Assembly (NCBI GenBank): GCA_007121075.1
Contig: SKMK01000024.1
Location: 1 to 64,000, forward strand
From: Syntrophomonadaceae bacterium
GTDB taxonomy: Bacteria; Bacillota; Dethiobacteria; DTU022
Length of the DNA stretch: 64,000 nucleotides
Reading direction: 5' to 3'
This document shows, piece by piece, positions 25,856-34,859 of the stretch. A model generated the notes under the pieces. It saw only the letters and a list, made by a program, of their open reading frames with translations, searched no databases and had not been told where the DNA came from. Position numbers and translations under genes: made by a program. Each line of letters starts with the position of its first letter. The stretch's first letter is position 1.

Positions 25856-26395
25856 TTACCGCTTCTCCGGGCTAAAGAGCCTGGTTAACGTGGTTAAATC
25901 CCTTTCCAGCAGGTTGTAAAGATGGTCGATGTTTGAGGCCATCTTTTTTATTTTTTCTGAAGAAAGTTTTGGGCCTTGATGGTGAAAATTAAGATAGAGG
26001 ATGAGGTAGTTTTCCAGCAAAGAAGCTGTTTCTGGAGAAAGAATAGGAGGTCTTTTTTCAGGGAAAGGGCTTTTCATTAACCTGAGCAGGCGCGCATGCC
26101 AGTCCAGGCTCGCAGGAATCCATTTGTCGATAGTCCTGGCCATTTGCAGCAGGCAGTCCTCGACATGGAGGTAGAAGTCGAATATCAGGCAGCCGAAATA
26201 AAAAAGCCTGTATTTGTCTGTATGCTTATCTAGCAGAGCCTGGTTTTTGTTTACCTCTAAGGCGATTTGATTCATTTCAGCCAGGTTGCCCTCGATCACA
26301 GAGCACAGCCTGACCAGGCCTTCTTTTGAGGGTGCCGGACTTTCATGCCGGTATTTTTTAATGTCGATTGTCTGTGCCTCCTCCCCCGGGTCCAA
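25856..26395 (-). CDS. HepT-like domain protein (toxin-family fold), orphan
   Basis: A protein of up to 179 residues that follows the pattern of HepT-like ribonuclease-toxin proteins: a long first helix, FGCLIFDFYLHVEDCLLQMA, ARTIDKWIPASLDWHARLLRLM, RPPILSPETASLLENYLILYL. Where active members have R-x-x-H in an F-R-H-x-x-R-x-x-Y block, this protein reads LNFHHQGPK, so the catalytic arginine seems lost. No nucleotidyltransferase (MNT) antitoxin gene is next to it. The TTG at 26395 has no ribosome binding site; GGGGGAGGAGG lies inside the frame and points to ATC 26368. It abuts the broken helicase gene. Confidence 0.65.
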   Translation of the reverse strand: MDPGEEAQTIDIKKYRHESPAPSKEGLVRLCSVIEGNLAEMNQIALEVNKNQALLDKHTDKYRLFYFGCLIFDFYLHVEDCLLQMARTIDKWIPASLDWHARLLRLMKSPFPEKRPPILSPETASLLENYLILYLNFHHQGPKLSSEKIKKMASNIDHLYNLLERDLTTLTRLFSPEKR

Positions 26396-26505
26396 TTATT
26401 TTCGAGCTGAAGCTAAACACTTTAACTTTCCACCGCTACTTATAATATAAACCAAAAATTTACCGGTGAAAACAAGGCGGAGTGAACCGGAAGAGGCATC
26501 TTTTA

Positions 26506-26712
26506 TTATATAAAAAGAGCTCCCAACCGGACGACCAGTCCGCCAACTATAAAGGCGCCGGTTTGAGAAATACAGGGCACTGCCAGGCAGACCAGGATAG
26601 TAACAATAAGCCTTTCTTTGCGTGAAGAAAGCGATCTGCCGGCCATGATGGCCGGTATACCGTAGCCGTAGCCAAGGGTAAGGAGGTTCAATAGCCTGCG
26701 CCAAGTTGTCAA
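26506..26712 (-). CDS. possible small membrane protein
   Basis: A 68-residue frame starting with TTG 26712, with two hydrophobic segments (LLTLGYGYGIPAIMAG and IVTILVCLAVPCISQTGAFIVGG) split by a basic loop (RSLSSRKER), a membrane-hairpin pattern. No clear ribosome binding site is visible. An overlapping 102-codon frame (26396-26704) has less natural composition. Kept as a tentative gene. Confidence 0.35.
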   Translation of the reverse strand: MTTWRRLLNLLTLGYGYGIPAIMAGRSLSSRKERLIVTILVCLAVPCISQTGAFIVGGLVVRLGALFI

Positions 26713-26851
26713 GTTGGTCGATGTCTGCGGCTGTTTATTATTAATTTTCAGGAGTAACTATTTCTCCCGCGCGGGTTCTATTATTTCCATGTCAGCCAGA
26801 TCGCCTGGAATTAGCTTGTGGGTCAGGTTCAGCTCGTCTTCTTTTTGAGAG

Positions 26852-28048
26852 CTACTTGCGCACCTTCAGCTTTTTAATGGCTCCTTCCAGGCCTTCCACG
26901 GTTAGCTCGTACATGGGGAAGATCTTGCGGATCATAGATATGGTGTAAGAGCCGGTGACGCTGCTCCAGTACGGGCCCGGGATGGGGTTCAGCCAAACGG
27001 AATGGCTGAAGTGATTGGCAATGCGCTGCAGCCATTCAATTCCCGGTTCATCGTTGTGAAAGGACCAGTCAATGGCCCCGCCCCGCATGGTCAGTTCACT
27101 CGGGGCCATGCTGGCATCGCCGAGGAGGATGATCTTGTATTCCGGCCCAAACATGCGCAGGAAGTCTTCGGTGGGGATGGCGCTGTCCATAAGGCAGTCC
27201 GGATCGAGATAGAGGTGCTGGTAGATACAGTTGTGAAAGTAGAAAAAGCGCAGGTCCTTGAAGTGGCTGGCCCGGTTCATGGCCGTAAAAAGGCGGCTGC
27301 AGAGGTGCAGGTACGGATCCATCGAACCGCCCGAATCCATGAGCAGCACCACTTTGAGGGTATTCTTCCTGCTCCTGCTCCAGACCAGCTGGAGCATGCC
27401 TCCCTTGTCTCCCGTAGCCCGGATAGTTTCATCGAGGTCCAGCTCGTTCCGGGGGCCTTCTTCTTTGCTGCTGAGCTGCCTCAATTTTCGCAGGGCCACT
27501 TCAAACTGTCTTACCCCGATGGTGGCATCGGTCCTGAAGCCCCGGAAATCCCTTTGGGCTGCCACCTGAACGGCCGATTTATTTACAGAATCGCCCCCGA
27601 TGCGGGCTCCGGCCGGATGGTAACCGGAATGGCCGAAGGGAGAGGTCCCCCCGGTGCCAATCCATTTTGATCCGCCGTGGTGCTGTTCTTTTTGCTCCTG
27701 CAGCCGCTCCTCGAGACGGCGGCGCAGGTCGTCTAAATCCCAATCCTGGAACCGGCGCCTTTCCTGATCTGATATTTGCGGGGGAGGGAGCGCTTCTTCC
27801 AGCCATTCTAAAACTTTTTCGGTCAGCTCCGGCGGCGTTTCAACCCCCTGGAAGTAGCTGTAGAAGGCCAGGTCATAACGGTCATAATGGGCTTCGCTTT
27901 TAACCAGCACCGCCCGGCCCAGGTGGTAAAATGCGGTCAGGCTGGATGAGGCCATGCCCCGGCTGAGGGCTTCCACCAGCATCATCCATTCAGTAATAGC
28001 TACGGGTACCCCGTAAGCTCTCAGCAGGTAAAAGAAGTTGATAAACAT
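26852..28048 (-). CDS. VWA-domain protein (CoxE-like), partner of MoxR ATPase
   Basis: A 398-residue protein. The N-terminal half is helical with a variable glycine-rich linker (about residues 130-170). The C-terminal half is a von Willebrand A domain with a MIDAS-like LLMDSGGSMDPY near residue 235 and a later ILLGDASMAPSEL. The MIDAS departs from D-x-S-x-S at the second position (D-S-G-G-S), as in other CoxE-type proteins from memory. The gene follows the MoxR gene by 25 bases. MoxR/VWA pairs act as metallo-chaperone-like remodelling machines that mature an enzyme; the client is not visible nearby. Confidence 0.88.
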   Translation of the reverse strand: MFINFFYLLRAYGVPVAITEWMMLVEALSRGMASSSLTAFYHLGRAVLVKSEAHYDRYDLAFYSYFQGVETPPELTEKVLEWLEEALPPPQISDQERRRFQDWDLDDLRRRLEERLQEQKEQHHGGSKWIGTGGTSPFGHSGYHPAGARIGGDSVNKSAVQVAAQRDFRGFRTDATIGVRQFEVALRKLRQLSSKEEGPRNELDLDETIRATGDKGGMLQLVWSRSRKNTLKVVLLMDSGGSMDPYLHLCSRLFTAMNRASHFKDLRFFYFHNCIYQHLYLDPDCLMDSAIPTEDFLRMFGPEYKIILLGDASMAPSELTMRGGAIDWSFHNDEPGIEWLQRIANHFSHSVWLNPIPGPYWSSVTGSYTISMIRKIFPMYELTVEGLEGAIKKLKVRK

Positions 28049-28073
28049 AAAACTGGTCCTTTCGAAAAGGCCT

Positions 28074-28976
28074 TTAGCGGAGGCGTGGAATGCCTGCAGC
28101 CGACTTGATCTGCCTGCCCTGACTGTGCAGGCGCTGCAGGATGGTATTGAAATCCTGGTCTTTTTTTAACAGAACTCCCAGGAAAGGAAATTCGGCGCTG
28201 ATTTTGTCGGGGTTAATACCCCCGATGGCCAGGGCCTGGGCCCAGTCCAGCAGTTCACTGGTGCTCGGTTTTTTCTGAAGGCCGCCGATACCGCGGATCC
28301 AGTAGAATGCTGCGAGGGCTTCTTCTAAAAGTTTTTGTTCCAGATCGGGATGGTGAACTTTGATGATTTCTTCCATCATTGCAGCATCAGGAAAGGCAAT
28401 GTAATGGAAGATGCAGCGGCGCAGGAAGGCGTCGGGCAACTCTTTTTCGGCATTGCTGGTGATGACGACAATGGGGCGGTGCCGGGCTTCGATAGTTTCC
28501 CCGGTTTCCGGGATATTGAAACTCATGATGTCCAGTTCCCAGAGCAGGTCATTGGGGAATTCCAAATCGGCCTTGTCAATTTCATCAATTAAGAGGACCA
28601 CCTGGTTTTCTGATACAAAGGACCGGCCCAGCTGGCCCAGCTTGATATAGTGGCGGATATCGGAGACGTCGTGGTCGCCGAACTGGCTGTCGTAAAGCCG
28701 CTGGACGGTGTCGTAAATGTAAAGTCCATCTCCTGCCCTGGTGGAAGACTTGATGTTCCAGATTAACAGATCTTTGTTCAGGTTGTGGGCGATGCTCTGG
28801 GCCAGCATCGTTTTCCCTGTGCCCGGTTCGCCCTTGATTAAAAGGGGCCTTCCGAGGGCCATCGCTACGTTGACGCTGTTTTGCAGCTCTTCTGAGGCGA
28901 TATAGTCGCCGGTTCCGGTAAATGAGGTATGGTTGTCGGGCAATGTTTCAGCCTCCCCTGTATTTTGCTTGATCAT
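28074..28976 (-). CDS. MoxR-family AAA+ ATPase
   Basis: A 300-residue AAA+ protein: Walker A GEPGTGKT at residues 49-56, Walker B VVLLIDEIDKAD near 130, sensor 1 VVITSNAEKELPDAFLRRCIFHYIAFPD with the arginine finger near 190-200 and a helical lid. It resembles CoxD-type MoxR proteins. It is the first gene of a two-gene operon with the VWA protein. The pair probably unfolds or loads cofactor into a partner enzyme; CoxD/CoxE do this for CO dehydrogenase, but no such enzyme is encoded here. Confidence 0.93.
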   Translation of the reverse strand: MIKQNTGEAETLPDNHTSFTGTGDYIASEELQNSVNVAMALGRPLLIKGEPGTGKTMLAQSIAHNLNKDLLIWNIKSSTRAGDGLYIYDTVQRLYDSQFGDHDVSDIRHYIKLGQLGRSFVSENQVVLLIDEIDKADLEFPNDLLWELDIMSFNIPETGETIEARHRPIVVITSNAEKELPDAFLRRCIFHYIAFPDAAMMEEIIKVHHPDLEQKLLEEALAAFYWIRGIGGLQKKPSTSELLDWAQALAIGGINPDKISAEFPFLGVLLKKDQDFNTILQRLHSQGRQIKSAAGIPRLR

Positions 28977-29068
28977 GGTTTTGCTGTGCTCTATTGCATT
29001 CTACTTGATAAACCGGGCCCTCGCAACTTATAACTATTTTTTACACAGAGATTACTGCTTTTTTCCGG

Positions 29069-29926
29069 TTATTTGGAGCCCCTGGTTGTGACCTCTACTT
29101 CTTTTTCCAGCCCTGAGATTACTTCCAGGGCTTTTTTGAAGTAGGCATCCTGTTCAAAGCTAAGTTTTATAGCTTCCCGGGGGCATTCCAGGACGCACCG
29201 TCCGCAGCCGCGGCACTTGTTTTGGTCAATTTCAGCTTTGCTTTTTTGCAGGGAAATGGCCCGGACGAAGCAGGAGTTCAGGCAGTTGCCGCAGCCCTCG
29301 CACTTTTCAGTTACGGTAATTTCTACCCCGTTCATCTTGTGGACCTTGTCTGTTATTGAGCCCGGTAGTACGGTGAGCAGCTGCCACAGGCAGCAGCATT
29401 CACAGCAGTGGCAGACTGTAATCATAGGCTCTGAAGGTTTGACTCCCAGGTAGAGTTTGTCCAGGCGATTTTTACCGACTGTATTGAACAGCCCCGCCTC
29501 TTCCGCCCTTCGCTGCAGGGCTTTGGCTTTTTCAATGCTGACTTCCCGGCCGAACCCGGGATTGATACTGCGGGCCCCTTCACCGATAAAAAGGCACCCC
29601 ACGTCAATCGGGTAGCTGCTGCAGCCGTTGGTCTGCCGGCATATACAGGCATTCATGGCAAAAAGGTAGGAGGAGTTTTCAATGAAATGATCGACCACCA
29701 CTCCCGGCAAAACAACCTTGTCCCTTTTTTGCAAGGCCCGCCTCAGAGGCAGGATTTTGAGCAGGAGTTCTTTGAGCAGAAGCCGCCTGAGTGCTTCACC
29801 CAGGAGTGGAAGGCGGAACAACCGGCCGAAATGGAAGCGGGCCGGCCAGGCAATTTTGAGTAGTTTTTGCTTTGATCGCGCTATGTTGATAACAGGCACC
29901 CTCCCCTTACTGCCTTCAATATTCAA
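29069..29926 (-). CDS. 4Fe-4S ferredoxin-type protein with extra cysteine motifs
   Basis: A 285-residue protein. Near the C terminus it has two ferredoxin motifs, CEGCGNCLNSC and CRGCGRCVLECP, for two [4Fe-4S] clusters. Further upstream are ACICRQTNGC (about residue 95) and a dense CHCCECCCLW (about 172), which may bind another cluster or metal. The N terminus is basic. The TTG start at 29926 has CAGGAAGGC upstream. It diverges from the DUF169/Fe-S reductase pair about 200 bases away and may deliver electrons to it; this is inference. Confidence 0.85.
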   Translation of the reverse strand: MNIEGSKGRVPVINIARSKQKLLKIAWPARFHFGRLFRLPLLGEALRRLLLKELLLKILPLRRALQKRDKVVLPGVVVDHFIENSSYLFAMNACICRQTNGCSSYPIDVGCLFIGEGARSINPGFGREVSIEKAKALQRRAEEAGLFNTVGKNRLDKLYLGVKPSEPMITVCHCCECCCLWQLLTVLPGSITDKVHKMNGVEITVTEKCEGCGNCLNSCFVRAISLQKSKAEIDQNKCRGCGRCVLECPREAIKLSFEQDAYFKKALEVISGLEKEVEVTTRGSK

Positions 29927-30127
29927 GCTGCCTTCCTGCTTTACCTGCCTTCTGCTTTAATCCCGCAGGAATTCGCCTGCAGTTGTGCCGGTGTGAGATA
30001 ATTTAAGGGAGGCCGAATTATCAAACTGGATCCTGCACTGATCATTATCTGCTGCGCTATCCATCCGGCGCAGGTAGATCAGTTGAAAATGTTGAAATAA
30101 AGTGAAAGCGAACAACATGACTTTTTT

Positions 30128-31000
30128 GTGAGACCATTTCATTTTTCCCTGGAGGTGGTTTCCATCGAGGCCAACACAGCCCCTGTAGGGATAAAACTGG
30201 CTCCTGCCGGTTTAAATACAAGCCCGGGCCATGGCTACAAGCTTTATTCCGGGCCCGCCTATTGTGATGCGGTGAGCAGAGCTTCATGCGGTGAAAGGCT
30301 GCTTATTACTTCAGGGTCGATCACTAGATGCCGCTGGGCTCCGGTGGTCCTGGGACTTAAAAAGGCAGAAAACAGGTTTGAAAAGGGCCTGGCTCCGCGT
30401 TTTGAAAACATGGAATCCATCTATGCCTTTCCGCTCGAACAGAGGAATGAAGAAACACTTCAGCCGGACCTGGTAATCGTTCGAGACAGGCCCAGCTTGA
30501 TTGCAACGATGTTTAAAGAGCTTGCAGATGGCCGGCTTGAGGGACCTCATGCATACCGGTTCGACACGAGCGCCCTGGCAGTGATTTACAGGGAAAAGGC
30601 AGTGCCGAGGGCAGGCGCAGTCAAAATCTTTAACCGCTTGATTTACCATCTGAAAGGTCGCCGCTGGTTTAGGAAAACAGCGGAGTTTGCCCTGAAAAGC
30701 CCGCCGGCCTGTTATCTCTTCGACAAATTCATTGCCCGGTTTTTAGCCGATATGTCCGTTTGCCGCAATTCCACAGTTATTCCGGCTCTAAAAGAAAAGG
30801 CTAACTGCTCGTACTTTTGCAGCGGGGCCATATTCTGGGGCGGCAATGATCCTGCCTACATGACGGCCGGTATATCTTATGACCTTTTTTGCCGCCTGGA
30901 AAATAAGCTTGTATTAACCGGGTCGGGTGAAAACAGCACTGAAATTTTGGAACAGAGGAGGGCGGATTCCGAAAGGAGGGGTCAAAATCGGCAGCTTTGA
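30128..31000 (+). CDS. DUF169 family protein
   Basis: A protein of up to 290 residues. Features fit DUF169 (COG2043): an early VGIKLAPAG strand, GPAYCDAVSRAS with a conserved cysteine, VVLGLKKAENRFEKGLAPRF, ALAVIYREKAVPRAGAVKIFNRLIYHLKGR and later Cys residues (SVCRNSTVIPAL, NCSYFCSGAIFWGG). DUF169 proteins have no agreed function and often sit by redox genes. The start is uncertain; ATG and GTG codons lie nearby, with CTGGAGG inside the frame at about 30150. Its 3' end overlaps the next Fe-S gene. Confidence 0.7.
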   Translation: MRPFHFSLEVVSIEANTAPVGIKLAPAGLNTSPGHGYKLYSGPAYCDAVSRASCGERLLITSGSITRCRWAPVVLGLKKAENRFEKGLAPRFENMESIYAFPLEQRNEETLQPDLVIVRDRPSLIATMFKELADGRLEGPHAYRFDTSALAVIYREKAVPRAGAVKIFNRLIYHLKGRRWFRKTAEFALKSPPACYLFDKFIARFLADMSVCRNSTVIPALKEKANCSYFCSGAIFWGGNDPAYMTAGISYDLFCRLENKLVLTGSGENSTEILEQRRADSERRGQNRQL

Positions 31001-32186
31001 CTTTTTTCGCTACGAGTGCTGCACCCTGTGCGGCGAGTGCCTCTACCGGTGTCCCTACATTGATCTAAGCCGGGAAGAAGCGGTGGAGGAAAAAAGAAGG
31101 TTTTTGGAAGGGAAAGAGTCACTGGTCCCAGAGCGCTGTATCAGCTGTTATGCTTGCAACTTGTTCTGTCCCAACGGTTGCAGCCCTTACGAGCTTGTTA
31201 CCCGGCGGTGGTTTGAAAGGTACCGGGATAGAGGCCTGCCTGTAAGAGCCCGGTATCTAATGCCCACCTTGCAACCCAACTTCAGGTCCGATTTGGTCCA
31301 GGGTTTGGACATGCGGGAAAAGGAGCTGCTTGAAAAGTGGCGGCAAACCCCACCCGAGGGGGAACTGGTGTTATATCCCGGTTGTAACAGCCTGGCCCTG
31401 CCCCATCTCCTGGATGCTTCATTTATGAATGGGATCTCTGTTTCCGGGAGCTGGGACCTCTGCTGCGGTGAAATGTATTACCGCATGGGCCTGTTTGATC
31501 AGGTTATGCGAAGGGCTGAAGAATTGACCGACTATTACCGGGACAAAAAGATCGGAACTATGCTTTTTAATTGCCCGGCCTGCTTGAACATGTTTAGAAA
31601 TGTTCTTCCGGACCAGTTCGGTGCCCGCTTTAATTTCAGGACCGCCTACCTGGAGACTTATTTGCTGGAGCAGATCGAGGACGGAAATATTCGACCGATT
31701 AACAAGATAGGCAAGACAGTGACGATTCACGATTCCTGCCAGGGGCGCATCCTGGGGAGAGAGGTGATGTCTGCTAACCGCAGGCTCCTCGAGCAGTGTG
31801 GCATTGCAATCGTGGAAATGGAGCATTCCGGCGAAGATGGTTTGTGCTGCGGGGCCGCTGCCGGGGCAAACAGGCACAACCCTTTTGATATTCTTTCCTC
31901 CGCTTCCAGGGCACTAAAGGAAGGTGAAAAAGTGATGAAGCAAGGTGCCGTTGAGCTGGCCCTCTACTGCGGCGGCTGCCAGCTGACTTTATGCGCCTCC
32001 CGGTTTATTGTTCCCACCCGGCAGCCTGTGCGCCATGTCCTGGAATATGTTAAAGAGGCCTGCGGCGAAGGAAGCCACAATCCTACAAAGAAACGGTGTG
32101 TGCAGATGCTGTTAAATATCCTGGTCAAGTGCTTTCCCAAATACTTATCTTCCAGGCGGTTTTGGATCAGTAATAAGCCCGGTTGA
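30927..32186 (+). CDS. HdrD/GlpC-type Fe-S reductase with two CCG domains
   Basis: Up to 419 residues from GTG 30927. Two [4Fe-4S] motifs are at the start (CTLCGECLYRCP, CISCYACNLFCP), then two cysteine-rich CCG domains (LCCGEM...NCPACLNMF and GLCCGAAAG...LYCGGCQLTL), as in heterodisulfide reductase HdrD and GlpC. Such proteins pass electrons to quinones, disulfides or membrane partners. GTG 30927 has no ribosome binding site, while AAAGGAGGGG lies five bases before an in-frame ATC at 30987; using that codon would cut the overlap with DUF169 from 74 to 14 bases. The true start may therefore be 30987. Confidence 0.88.
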   Translation: MKTALKFWNRGGRIPKGGVKIGSFDFFRYECCTLCGECLYRCPYIDLSREEAVEEKRRFLEGKESLVPERCISCYACNLFCPNGCSPYELVTRRWFERYRDRGLPVRARYLMPTLQPNFRSDLVQGLDMREKELLEKWRQTPPEGELVLYPGCNSLALPHLLDASFMNGISVSGSWDLCCGEMYYRMGLFDQVMRRAEELTDYYRDKKIGTMLFNCPACLNMFRNVLPDQFGARFNFRTAYLETYLLEQIEDGNIRPINKIGKTVTIHDSCQGRILGREVMSANRRLLEQCGIAIVEMEHSGEDGLCCGAAAGANRHNPFDILSSASRALKEGEKVMKQGAVELALYCGGCQLTLCASRFIVPTRQPVRHVLEYVKEACGEGSHNPTKKRCVQMLLNILVKCFPKYLSSRRFWISNKPG

Positions 32187-32253
32187 TCTTAAAAGGGGTT
32201 TACTGATTTTTATAGAATGTTATTAATTATTATCATAAGGAAGAAGGTGCAAT

Positions 32254-32460
32254 AATGAAGTACGGAGACAGGAGCCAGGTCAAAGGCAGGGTTAAATATA
32301 TTAAGAAAGGGAATATTATGTCGGAGGTTTAGTGGAACTGCCAGGTGGGGGAGAAAAGATTTAGGTGATGATTATAAATTCATTGCGGGATTTGGACCTT
32401 AAGGTGGGCGATGAAGTTAAAGTTGTGGCATATACGGTAATTTCCTGCCGGTTAAAGAAT
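32254..32460 (+). pseudogene. decayed Mop/TOBE molybdate-binding protein gene
   Basis: ATG 32254 behind AAGGAAGAAGG begins MKYGDRSQVKGRVKYIKKGN, close to Mop proteins, but hits TAG at 32329-32331. The next frame reads VELPGGGEKI, a TAG, then VMIINSLRDLDLKVGDEVKVV, matching the second half of a TOBE domain (I-T-N-x-S-x-x-x-L-x-L-x-x-G-x-x-V). A frameshift and a nonsense codon have therefore broken a ~70-residue molybdate/tungstate-binding protein. The remnant ends just before the aldolase gene, whose AGGAGC lies at its edge. Confidence 0.82.
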
Positions 32461-32470
32461 AGGAGCTTAT

Positions 32471-33241
32471 ATGAAAAATATGATCAGGGAAAAAATTCAG
32501 GAGGAAGCAACCCTGGGAGTTTTCCAGGGTTTTAACTCTTCAAGCATGGTGGAGATAGTCGGCTACGCTGGAATGGATTTCATAGTTTTTGACTCTGAGC
32601 ACGGTTACATGTCGCCTGAAACCATGGAAAACATGGTCCGGGCTGCAGAATGCAGTAAAATTACCCCGTTGATCCGGGTCCCTCAAAACGAAAGGCAGTA
32701 TATCCTGCGGGCCCTCGATATTGGAGCCATGGGCATCCATGTCCCTATGATCAACACCAGGGAGGATGCTGAAAAGGCTGTTTATCACGGCAAGTATTAT
32801 CCCCGGGGAGGAAGAGGTCTGGCTTTTTCAACACGATCTGCCGGTTACGGGATCGGGCTAAACAAGAGGCAGTACCTGGAAAAAAGCAACCGTGAAACCA
32901 TGATTGTCGTGCACCTGGAAACCAGGACAGCTATGGATAACCTTCCCCAGATTCTCGAGGTGGAAGATATCGATGTCCTGTTTATTGGTCCGACCGATCT
33001 GGCCCAATCGCTTGGTTATTACGGAGACCCAGGCCATGAAGAAGTGCAGGAAATGATCTCTGGAGCGATAAATTTGATCGTCAAAGCCGGAAAGGTTCCC
33101 GGGGTATTTGTAAGTGATCTTGCTGCAGCTTCCGGGTGGATCAGTTTGGGAGTAAAATATATTGCAGGGGGCGTTAGTGGTATATGTTCCGGGGCTTTTC
33201 AGAAATTTAAAGAGGACTTTAAAGGCCTGATAACTGAATAA
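32471..33241 (+). CDS. HpcH/HpaI-family aldolase
   Basis: A 256-residue TIM-barrel class II aldolase/citrate lyase-family protein. Marks: GMDFIVFDSEHGYM near residue 35, LIRVPQNERQYILRALDIGAMGIHVPMI near 75, metal ligands in HLETRTAMDN (Glu ~150) and IGPTDLAQSLG (Asp ~177), and the Gly-rich end. Such enzymes cleave 4-hydroxy-2-oxo acids to pyruvate (or glyoxylate) and an aldehyde. The natural substrate is unknown. GGAGC precedes the ATG. The gene stands alone. Confidence 0.9.
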   Translation: MKNMIREKIQEEATLGVFQGFNSSSMVEIVGYAGMDFIVFDSEHGYMSPETMENMVRAAECSKITPLIRVPQNERQYILRALDIGAMGIHVPMINTREDAEKAVYHGKYYPRGGRGLAFSTRSAGYGIGLNKRQYLEKSNRETMIVVHLETRTAMDNLPQILEVEDIDVLFIGPTDLAQSLGYYGDPGHEEVQEMISGAINLIVKAGKVPGVFVSDLAAASGWISLGVKYIAGGVSGICSGAFQKFKEDFKGLITE

Positions 33242-33460
33242 GATCTCTGAATTTCCGGTTTAAAGAATAAAATGGTGTACCGGCTATTGAGGAAAAGGAT
33301 GAATTGATTTAAAAAGCTAAGGCGGCAGGAGGAATGTTAAATTGCCCTGAACAGGGACAGGGTCGATTTGAGTTAAGCGGTAAAACAAGCTAAAGTGTTA
33401 ATATTGTGTTATAATCATTTATAAATTAATATCTTTTCCAGTTAGAAAAGGAAGACAACT

Positions 33461-34855
33461 ATGATTAGATTCAGCTTGTTCCGGACCTTGAGTATACGTT
33501 GCTCCCATTATATTATCAGTTCCGCTTTAATTATCTTATTAGCGCTTGGCTCATTCCATTATCAGAACAGCCAGGTATATGTAGTGTCTGCTGGTGGGCA
33601 TGAACTGGGTGTAGTAGAAGATGCCCGGGAAATAGATTTTTTTGTTGAAGAATTAACCGAAGAGTACAGCGCCCTTTACAGCATGGACCTGGAGTTCACT
33701 AAAAAAATAACCATGATCAAAGAACTGCGACCGGACTGTGAACCGGACCCGGAAACGGTTCGTAAAAGAATCAGGCAGATCGGCTCCTTTTTAGCCGATG
33801 CCTACATGATCAAGGTTGATGGAAAACCCTTTGTTCCGGTGGCTAGTGAAGATGACCTGGATCAGGTGGTTGAAGCACTTAAAGATGAATATACCGGTGA
33901 ATGTGAACGCGCCACCGCTAAAGTGCTTGATTTTATAGTTGCAGAAAATCTTGACCTGCAGGAAATCCGGGTTGAGCCGGAGCAGGTTTTTACAGCGGCA
34001 GAAGCAGCCTCACTGCTTAAAGCTAATGGCAGTAAAGCTCCTCTTATAATGGCGGATGCCGGCTTGTTTGAAGACCGACTAAATGATTTGCATCTTCCTT
34101 CTATACTTGAGCATGAGTTCAACTCGGCTCCATCCCATTTGGAAGTGGTGGTCCCTGGTTCTGAACCAGTAACGGAAAAGACTCCTGTCGAAGATATTAC
34201 CGTAAGCGTAAAATCCCTGGAAGAAGTTACTGAAATTGAACCGATTCCTTATTCAACTGAATATATTTATGATGATGATATGCTTATCTCAGAAAAAGAA
34301 GTTAAAGAAGTTGGCAGTGACGGAGAAAAAGAGATTGTTTACCAGGTAGAACGGGAAAACGGGATTGAAATCGAGCGTAAGGTTATTAGTGAAAAAGTTA
34401 TAAAAGAACCTGAACCGCAGGTTGAGATCAAGGGCCTTAAAGAACCGCCGTCGATTGGGACCGGCCAGTTTGTGTGGCCCGTCCGGGGTAAAGGGGTCGT
34501 CTATAATGGATTTAGTTCCAGGCACACGGGGATCGACATCCACATCGAGCAAGGCACCAGTGTTCTTGCCGCCGATGACGGCGTAGTAACATTTGATGGT
34601 TATGGAGATACCCAGGGTAAATACTTGATCCTTCGGCATGGTAAATACTGGACCCTTTATCTGCATAACAGTGAACACCTGGTTTCAAAAGGAGACCGGG
34701 TATCCAGGGGCCAGCCAATTGCCAAAGTTGGGGCCACAGGACGTGCATTCGGTTCACACCTTCACTTTGAAGTGCGGGTCGATGATGGCTCCCGGGAGTG
34801 GAATTCCTACTACCAGCACCGGCCTGTTGACCCCTTGCAGTTTTATAACCGCTGA
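33461..34855 (+). CDS. M23 metalloendopeptidase with G5-like domain
   Basis: A 464-residue cell-wall enzyme. An N-terminal membrane helix (~20-38) anchors it. Residues ~45-210 are helical. Residues ~220-320 contain a G5-like segment (EIEPIPYSTEYIYDDDM...GSDGEKEIVYQVERENG...ERKVISEKVIKEP) that may bind glycans. Residues ~340-455 are the M23 lysostaphin-type peptidase with zinc ligands in RHTGIDIH (H-x3-D) and HLHFEVR. It is expected to cut peptide crosslinks during growth or sporulation, as SpoIIQ- and CwlQ-like proteins do. A TATAAT hexamer lies about 50 bases upstream. Confidence 0.9.
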   Translation: MIRFSLFRTLSIRCSHYIISSALIILLALGSFHYQNSQVYVVSAGGHELGVVEDAREIDFFVEELTEEYSALYSMDLEFTKKITMIKELRPDCEPDPETVRKRIRQIGSFLADAYMIKVDGKPFVPVASEDDLDQVVEALKDEYTGECERATAKVLDFIVAENLDLQEIRVEPEQVFTAAEAASLLKANGSKAPLIMADAGLFEDRLNDLHLPSILEHEFNSAPSHLEVVVPGSEPVTEKTPVEDITVSVKSLEEVTEIEPIPYSTEYIYDDDMLISEKEVKEVGSDGEKEIVYQVERENGIEIERKVISEKVIKEPEPQVEIKGLKEPPSIGTGQFVWPVRGKGVVYNGFSSRHTGIDIHIEQGTSVLAADDGVVTFDGYGDTQGKYLILRHGKYWTLYLHNSEHLVSKGDRVSRGQPIAKVGATGRAFGSHLHFEVRVDDGSREWNSYYQHRPVDPLQFYNR

Positions 34856-34859
34856 TTAT

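Noticed and set aside
26396-26704. 102-codon frame on the minus strand
   Set aside because: It overlaps a more membrane-like frame and shows unnatural Arg/Tyr/Ser composition; it is probably a shadow.
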